DNA of 64,000 nt. Source: Micromonospora coriariae (GTDB lineage Bacteria > Actinomycetota > Actinomycetes > Mycobacteriales > Micromonosporaceae). A program made the translations under genes and the position numbers. This document shows, piece by piece, positions 59,243 to 64,000 of this stretch (the first letter of the stretch is position 1; each line of letters opens with the position of its first letter). The stretch is taken from positions 5,084,001 through 5,148,000 of the forward strand of contig NZ_LT607412.1 in assembly GCF_900091455.1 (NCBI RefSeq), in the 5' to 3' direction. A model generated the notes under the pieces. That model ran no database searches, was not told where the DNA came from, and was given only the letters and a program-made list of their open reading frames with translations.

Positions 59243-59956
59243 ATGCCCGATCCGCAGCCCACCATCGTCCTCGTGCACGGCGCGTTCGCCGAGTCGGCGA
59301 GCTGGAACGGTGTGATCGAGCGGCTGGGCGCCGCGTACGACGTGGTGGCCGCCGCCAACCCGCTGCGGAGCGTCGCAGACGACGCCGCGTACGTGCGGGA
59401 CGTGATGCGCGGGATTGGCGGCCCGGTTGTCCTCGTCGGCCATTCGTACGCCGGCATGGTGATCACGCAGGCCGCGGCTGGCGATCCGTCGGTGCGGGCC
59501 CTGGTGTACGTCAACGCCTTCTGCCCGGACACCGGCGAGTCGGCGCTGTCGCTGTCCGGGAAGTTCCCCGGCAGCACGCTCGCCGACACGCTGGTGCAGT
59601 ACCCGGTGTCGAGCGGTGGTAACGAGGTGGCGATCGGCCAGGACGCCTACCACGCGCAGTTCGCCGCGGACGTGCCGACTGACCTTGCCGCGCTGATGGC
59701 CCGGACCCAGCGGCCGATCACCGAACAGGCCCTGAATGACGGGCTCTCCGGCGACCCCGCGTGGCGATCGCTGCCCAGCTGGTTCGTGTTCGGGGACGCC
59801 GACAAGAACATTCCGGTCGCCGCGCACCGGTTCATGGCCGAGCGGGCGGACCCGCGGGGCCAGCGCGAGGTCGCTGGCGGCTCGCACGCGATGGCGGTGT
59901 CCCTGCCGAGCGAGGTCGCTGAGACGATCATCGAGGCGGTCCGGGGGATCAGCTGA
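59243..59956 (+). CDS. Alpha/beta hydrolase
   Basis: This 237-residue esterase/hydrolase has LVHGAFAESASW (oxyanion loop), the nucleophile in VVLVGHSYAGM (GHSYAG), acidic residue in FGDADKNIP and catalytic His in GGSHAMAVS. The AESASWNGVI start is typical of the EstC-like salicylate esterase group. I start at the ATG at 59243, preceded by GGAGTG; an open frame upstream overlaps the phosphoesterase gene. Confidence 0.9.
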   Translation: MPDPQPTIVLVHGAFAESASWNGVIERLGAAYDVVAAANPLRSVADDAAYVRDVMRGIGGPVVLVGHSYAGMVITQAAAGDPSVRALVYVNAFCPDTGESALSLSGKFPGSTLADTLVQYPVSSGGNEVAIGQDAYHAQFAADVPTDLAALMARTQRPITEQALNDGLSGDPAWRSLPSWFVFGDADKNIPVAAHRFMAERADPRGQREVAGGSHAMAVSLPSEVAETIIEAVRGIS

Positions 59957-60091
59957 GGCTCCGGCCGAACAGGATGCTGACCCGGGTCCTGCTGCCGGGT
60001 GGCCCCGTGCGCGACACCGACCGCTGACGGGTCAATCGTCGGTCAGCACGCCGAGGGATTGCGCGATGGCGCAGTCCGCGTCGGCGAGGTG

Positions 60092-60120
60092 TCGACTCTC
60101 TTCGTACCCACCACTATAGT
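60092..60120 (+). promoter_or_regulatory. Near-consensus sigma-70-type promoter of the MFS gene
   Basis: TCGACT (60092-60097) and TATAGT (60115-60120) are separated by 17 bp, matching TTGACA-N17-TATAAT in 4 and 5 of 6 positions. The transcript would start 3-4 nt before the ATG at 60131 or at it. The local DNA is markedly AT-rich for this genome. Confidence 0.6.
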
Positions 60121-60130
60121 CAGTTCCATT

Positions 60131-61369
60131 ATGAGACTTACTGTCTTCTGGCGCTGGTGGGTCGCTGGCACCACCAGTCATCTCGGCTCGGCAGTCGGCG
60201 CGGTGGCCCTGCCGCTGACCGCACTGACCGTGCTGGACGCGTCGGCCTTCGAAATGGGTCTGATCACGGCGGCCGGCTACCTCGCGTACCTGTTGATCAG
60301 CCTGCCGGCGGGGGTGATCGTTCAGCGCGTGCCGTTGCGCGGCATGCAGGTCACCGTGGATCTGATCCGTGCCCTCGCGATCGCGTCCGTCCCCCTGGCC
60401 TGGTGGTTCGAGGCCCTGACGGTGGCCCAGCTGGTCGCGGTCGCCCTGGTCGTGAGCTTCGCCAACGTCCTGTTCGACGTAGCGAACCAGACCTTCCTGC
60501 CCGAGATCGTGCCCGCCGCGCAGCTGCAGGCGCGCAACAGCCTCAACTCCGGTACGCACGCCGCCACCCAGCTGGGCGGGCCGTCCCTGGGTGGACTCGC
60601 GGTGCAGCTGCTGGGCGCGGTGCCGACGCTGTTCGTGGACGCCGTCAGCTATCTGATCTCGGCCGTGCTGCTGCGCACCCTCCCGGCCCGGCGGGTGCAG
60701 CGACCGGCCCAGCGGCCACCGATGGTCACGATGATCCGCGAGGGCTGGCACTTCGTGCTCCGACACCCGATCATCGGACCGGCCATGTGGGACGCCACCG
60801 CGACGAACTTCATCTGCGGCGCGATGCTGGCCCTCTTCCCGTACTACCTGGTGCGCGAGCTGCACGCGTCGCCGCTCATGGTCGGGCTGCTGCTCGCCGC
60901 CGACGGTCTCGGCACGCTCATCGGCGCCGCGCTCACCACCCGGTTCACCGATCGGGTCGGCACCGCACGCGGCCTGATCATCGCGGCCTTCGTCGGCGTG
61001 GCCGGCGCGCTCATCATCCCGCTGGGCACAGGCACCGCCGCCTACCTCGCCTTCGCCGCCGGCAACCTCATCTTCGCCGGCTCCTCGGTGGTGCTCAGCG
61101 TGACCACCCGCACCTACCGGATGCTCGCCAGTCCGCCGGACCTTCTGTCGCGGGTGATCGCCACTGTCAAGTTCGTCTCCTGGGGCGCCATCCCGCTCGG
61201 CAGCCTGCTCGCCGGCGCCCTGGCCGGACCGATTGGCGCCCGCACCACGCTGCTGATCTTCGGGGGGCTCACCGTGCTGTCCCCGATCATCTACCTGTCG
61301 ACCCCGATCCGCCGGCTGCGTGACCTGCCGCTGGACGCCGCTCCGCAACCCGCCGAAGCTCGGGTCTGA
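60131..61369 (+). CDS. MFS transporter (multidrug-type)
   Basis: This 412-residue transporter has 12 helices and resembles the MefA/enterobactin-exporter type (FWRWWVAGTTSHLGSAVGAVALPL; PAAQLQARNSLNSGTHAATQLGG; WHFVLRHPIIGPAMW between halves). The ATG lies 10 nt after an AT-rich promoter. Its relatives are often controlled by an adjacent ArsR-type repressor; none is present here. The substrate is unknown. Confidence 0.9.
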   Translation: MRLTVFWRWWVAGTTSHLGSAVGAVALPLTALTVLDASAFEMGLITAAGYLAYLLISLPAGVIVQRVPLRGMQVTVDLIRALAIASVPLAWWFEALTVAQLVAVALVVSFANVLFDVANQTFLPEIVPAAQLQARNSLNSGTHAATQLGGPSLGGLAVQLLGAVPTLFVDAVSYLISAVLLRTLPARRVQRPAQRPPMVTMIREGWHFVLRHPIIGPAMWDATATNFICGAMLALFPYYLVRELHASPLMVGLLLAADGLGTLIGAALTTRFTDRVGTARGLIIAAFVGVAGALIIPLGTGTAAYLAFAAGNLIFAGSSVVLSVTTRTYRMLASPPDLLSRVIATVKFVSWGAIPLGSLLAGALAGPIGARTTLLIFGGLTVLSPIIYLSTPIRRLRDLPLDAAPQPAEARV

Positions 61370-61723
61370 ACCGCGCAGCCCGTTCGAGCACGAGATCGAG
61401 GCGGCGCTGGCCGAGGAACTTGAAGCCGACAAGCGCTTCTCCGGGGACGCCGCGCTCATCGTCGCCGCGTACCGCTGGCTGATCAGTTAACGATTTCCCG
61501 CTGAGGCCACGTTCCGGGCGGGCGCGCGGTGAGCGGGGTGCCACCACGATTGGGTGCTGTCGAATCCCCGAGAACGCCTGACCGGCCGGGCGCTCCACTG
61601 CTCGAAGGTCCTTTCGCGGACCTGGGTCGGTGCCGACGCAGGTTCGGCCTGGCACCAGCGATCGGAGAGAAACGTGGGCGGCTCGGCCTTGATTAGGAAA
61701 TCGATTGCTGGAACAGTGGCGCC
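61370..61723 (+). other. Gene remnant and leader region before the sugar kinase
   Basis: From about 61368 to 61490 one frame (SPFEHEIEAALAEELEAD then KRFSGDAALIVAAYRWLIS and TAA) has ideal codon bias but no start codon of its own, so it looks like the C-terminal remnant of a small protein I do not recognise. The rest is untranslated. Just before the kinase there is an AT-rich patch, TTGATTAGGAAATCGATTG, at about 61690, a candidate promoter or operator. Confidence 0.4.
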
Positions 61724-63232
61724 ATGAAGGTCGCGGCGGTCCTCGGCGTGGACATCGGCACATCGAGCAGCAAGGGCGTGCTCGTCGACATCGACGGCCG
61801 TGTCCTGCGGTCGTCCACCCGGACGCACGAGGTGAGCCGGCCGCGGCCTGGCTGGGTCGAGATGGACGCCGACATCTGGTGGCAGGAGTTCGTCTCGCTC
61901 AGCGGCGACCTGCTGGCACCCGGCGACGCCGAGGTCGTCGCGGTCGGGGTGAGCGGCATGGGCCCGTGCGTACTGCTCACCGACGCCGCGAACGTCCCGC
62001 TCCGCCCGGCGATCCTGTACGGCGTCGACACCCGCTCGACCGAGCAGATCACCCGGCTCAACGAGCGGTTCGGCGCGGACGAGATCCTGCGTCGGTGCGG
62101 CTCGGCGCTCTCCAGTCAGGCGGCGGGCGCCAAGGTGGCCTGGGTGGCCGAGAACGAGCCGGACCTCTTCCGCCGCGCCCGTCGGCTGTTCATGCCCAGC
62201 TCCTGGCTCGCCGTCAAGCTCACCGGCGAGTACGTGCTGGACCACCACTCGGCGAGCCAGTGCACGCCGCTGTACGACACCGACGGCCACGACTGGTACC
62301 ACCTGTGGGCCGCCGAGATCGCCCCCGGGTTGATCCTGCCTCCACTTCGCTGGCCCGGCGACGTGGCAGGCCGGGTGACGGCGGAAGCGGCGGCGATGAC
62401 CGGACTGCCGCCGGGCGTGCCCGTGATCACCGGAACCATCGACGCCTGGTCGGAGGCGATCAGCGTCGGTGCTCAGGGTGTCGGCGACCTCATGCTGATG
62501 TACGGCACGACGATGTTCCTGGTCCACACGGTCGCGGCCCGGGTCACCGACCCGTCGCTGTGGGGGACCGTCGGCGCCCTGCCCGGGACCCGCAATCTCG
62601 CCGGTGGCCTGGCGACGTCCGGGGCGATCACGGCGTGGCTGCGCGAGCTGTTCGGCTCGCCGGACTATGCCGACCTGCTCCGCCTCGCCGACGCCTCCGG
62701 TCCGGGTGCCCGAGGGCTGCTCATGCTGCCGTACTTCGCCGGTGAACGTACGCCGATCCTGGATCCGCAGGCCCGCGGCATCCTCGCCGGCCTCACCGTC
62801 TCGCACGACAGCGGTGACCTCTACCGCGCCGCGCTCGAGGCGACCGGCCTCGGCGTACGCCACAACATCGAGACCATCGAGGCGAGCGGCGGTGACATCC
62901 GGCGCGTCGTCGCGGTCGGCGGGGGCACCCGGGGTGGGCTCTGGACACAGATCGTCTCCGACGTCACCGGACGCGCCCAGGTGATCCCCGCGCAGACCAT
63001 CGGCGCCAGCTACGGCGCGGCGTTCCTGGCCGCGCAGACAGGGTGGACCGTCTCGATCGAGGCGTGGAACCCCGTCACGGAGGTCTGCGAGCCACGCGTC
63101 GAGTTCGCCGCCGACTACGACGAGCTGTACGGGCTGTACCGCGAGCTGTACACGAGTTCCAAGCGGGTCGCTCACGCGCTCGCCGCACGTCAGGTCCGTT
63201 TCCTGGACGCCGCTCGGACGGACGCCCAGTGA
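61724..63232 (+). CDS. FGGY-family carbohydrate kinase (xylulokinase/ribulokinase type)
   Basis: This 502-residue cytoplasmic kinase has the N-terminal phosphate motif LGVDIGTSSSKGVLVDIDG, GWVEMDADIWW, the substrate region GSALSSQAAGAKVAW, the catalytic-Asp motif TGTIDAWSEA and the C-terminal ATP motif VVAVGGGTRGGLWTQIVSDVTG. Typical length. It phosphorylates a sugar or polyol; which one is not certain. It is directly followed by a fucose-isomerase-like gene, and the pair suggests a deoxysugar or pentose catabolic operon. Confidence 0.9.
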   Translation: MKVAAVLGVDIGTSSSKGVLVDIDGRVLRSSTRTHEVSRPRPGWVEMDADIWWQEFVSLSGDLLAPGDAEVVAVGVSGMGPCVLLTDAANVPLRPAILYGVDTRSTEQITRLNERFGADEILRRCGSALSSQAAGAKVAWVAENEPDLFRRARRLFMPSSWLAVKLTGEYVLDHHSASQCTPLYDTDGHDWYHLWAAEIAPGLILPPLRWPGDVAGRVTAEAAAMTGLPPGVPVITGTIDAWSEAISVGAQGVGDLMLMYGTTMFLVHTVAARVTDPSLWGTVGALPGTRNLAGGLATSGAITAWLRELFGSPDYADLLRLADASGPGARGLLMLPYFAGERTPILDPQARGILAGLTVSHDSGDLYRAALEATGLGVRHNIETIEASGGDIRRVVAVGGGTRGGLWTQIVSDVTGRAQVIPAQTIGASYGAAFLAAQTGWTVSIEAWNPVTEVCEPRVEFAADYDELYGLYRELYTSSKRVAHALAARQVRFLDAARTDAQ

Positions 63233-63259
63233 AGAGCAACGCACAAGAGGAGTCGCCCC

Positions 63260-64000
63260 ATGACTAGTTACACGCTGCCCGTGGCCGCCAACCCGCCGTC
63301 GGCGGCACCCGGCACCGTCTACACGGTTGCCAGCGGCGATCTCCGGCTCAGCGCCAACGTCACCTGCTGGCCCACCCAGCAGCAACTGGAGGCCGACCTC
63401 ACCGCGGCGGTCAACGCGCTCGGCTGGAAGGTCGAGCGCGGGCACGGCGTCGACGCGGGCAAGGGACACGGCTTCATCGACAGCCAGCGCGCGGGCATCG
63501 AGGTCTTCAAGCGGATCCCCGCCGACGCGCCGCTGATCGTGGTCGAGGCCGTCTGGCAGTACAGCCACCACGTCCTGGCCGGGCTGCGCAGCCACCGGGG
63601 ACCGATCCTCATCGTGGCGAACTGGAGCGGCGAGTTCCCCGGCCTGGTCGGTCTGCTCAACCTCACGGCGAGCCTCACCAAGGCCGGCGTCCGGCACTCC
63701 GCCTTGTGGAGCCGGGACTTCACCGACGAGTGGGCCGTCGGCGGGCTGCGGACCTGGCTCGAAACCGGCGAGCTGCGCCACGACACCAGCCACGTACGCG
63801 ACCTGCCCGACCTGTCCGACGACCCGGAGGTCGCGTTGGGTCGGTCGCTGGCCGGGCAGCTCGCGACGGAGAAGGCCATCATCGGCGTCTTCGACGAGGG
63901 ATGCATGGGTATGTACAACGCGATCTTCGACGACGAGTTGATCAATCCACTGGGGATCTACAAGGAGCGGTTGTCGCAGAGCGCCCTGGTCGCGGAGATG
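63260..64000 (+). CDS. L-fucose/L-arabinose isomerase-like protein, N-terminal part
   Basis: The first 247 residues are visible and the gene runs off the right edge. They begin [15 protein letters not shown] and contain [39 protein letters not shown] and [20 protein letters not shown]. This is the N-terminal region of the L-fucose isomerase-like family. It starts 28 nt after the kinase gene with AAGAGGAG upstream of ATG, so both are in one operon of sugar isomerisation and phosphorylation. Confidence 0.82.
   Translation, partial: MTSYTLPVAANPPSAAPGTVYTVASGDLRLSANVTCWPTQQQLEADLTAAVNALGWKVERGHGVDAGKGHGFIDSQRAGIEVFKRIPADAPLIVVEAVWQYSHHVLAGLRSHRGPILIVANWSGEFPGLVGLLNLTASLTKAGVRHSALWSRDFTDEWAVGGLRTWLETGELRHDTSHVRDLPDLSDDPEVALGRSLAGQLATEKAIIGVFDEGCMGMYNAIFDDELINPLGIYKERLSQSALVAEM

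Noticed and set aside
1..64000. tRNA, rRNA and CRISPR arrays
   Set aside because: I saw no cloverleaf with the GGTTCGAATCC-type T-arm, no rRNA-like conserved stretch, and no regularly spaced direct repeats. A dedicated scan would be needed to exclude small RNAs.

Overview
The window is high-GC DNA with strongly GC-biased third codon positions, frequent GTG starts, many 4-nt ATGA/GTGA gene overlaps and many genes whose -10-like hexamer lies only 6-7 nt before the start codon. Together with families such as LtrA, DUF427, DUF6069, I36 inhibitors, NarL-type two-component pairs coupled to ABC-2 exporters and secreted beta-propellers, this points to an actinobacterium. Micromonosporaceae, most likely Micromonospora or a close relative, is my best guess (inference, no search was run).

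Layout. 0-2 kb: the end of an ArsO-like flavoprotein overlapping an MFS transporter gene. 2-7 kb: a decayed accessory stretch with fragments of NuoN, a multicopper oxidase, an IS110 transposase, a serine recombinase and a frameshifted GIY-YIG gene, around an intact lysozyme-like secreted protein and a CapA-like lipoprotein. 7-12 kb: a secreted beta-propeller and lipoprotein pair, an LtrA-family membrane protein, abutting IS30 and IS3 transposase remnants and an isochorismatase-family hydrolase. 12.3-17.7 kb: cassette A, a response regulator/histidine kinase pair divergent from an ABC ATPase and two permeases, one carrying a lectin-like extracellular insertion. 17.7-26.8 kb: housekeeping and accessory genes (phosphoesterase, dehydrogenase, DUF427, lipoprotein, second LtrA, MFS, AAA ATPase, MOSC protein, XRE regulator). 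27-29.5 kb: an aldo/keto reductase and a flavodoxin gene separated by an apparently intact 899-bp IS5-family element with a textbook -1 slippery heptamer. 29.5-45 kb: beta-propeller/Ig protein, MalY-type aminotransferase, M14 carboxypeptidase, a second two-component pair, a GH15 enzyme, a glutaredoxin-like protein, an amino-acid permease/acetamidase operon and an LPXTG-anchored protein. 45-50.5 kb: methyltransferase, LD-carboxypeptidase, a large membrane protein and a PAP2/haloperoxidase-like secreted protein. 50.7-54.7 kb: a secreted cell-wall group (SpoIID, CHAP-like, M15-like), two members of which carry a nearly identical I36 inhibitor module, next to a membrane-anchored HTH regulator with an extracellular Ig-like domain. 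54.8-58.6 kb: cassette B, a second two-component/ABC exporter set mirroring cassette A. 58.8-64 kb: LigD-type phosphoesterase, alpha/beta hydrolase, MFS exporter, then an FGGY sugar kinase and a fucose-isomerase-like gene cut by the window end.

The most promising signal is the 50.7-54.7 kb block. A duplicated I36 module is joined to two unrelated wall-active domains, and six copies of the TGTCAG core (five extended to TGTCAGA) lie in front of both the M15-like peptidase gene and the membrane-spanning HTH gene, suggesting a local wall-sensing circuit. Function throughout is assigned from motifs read by eye; no database search was possible.
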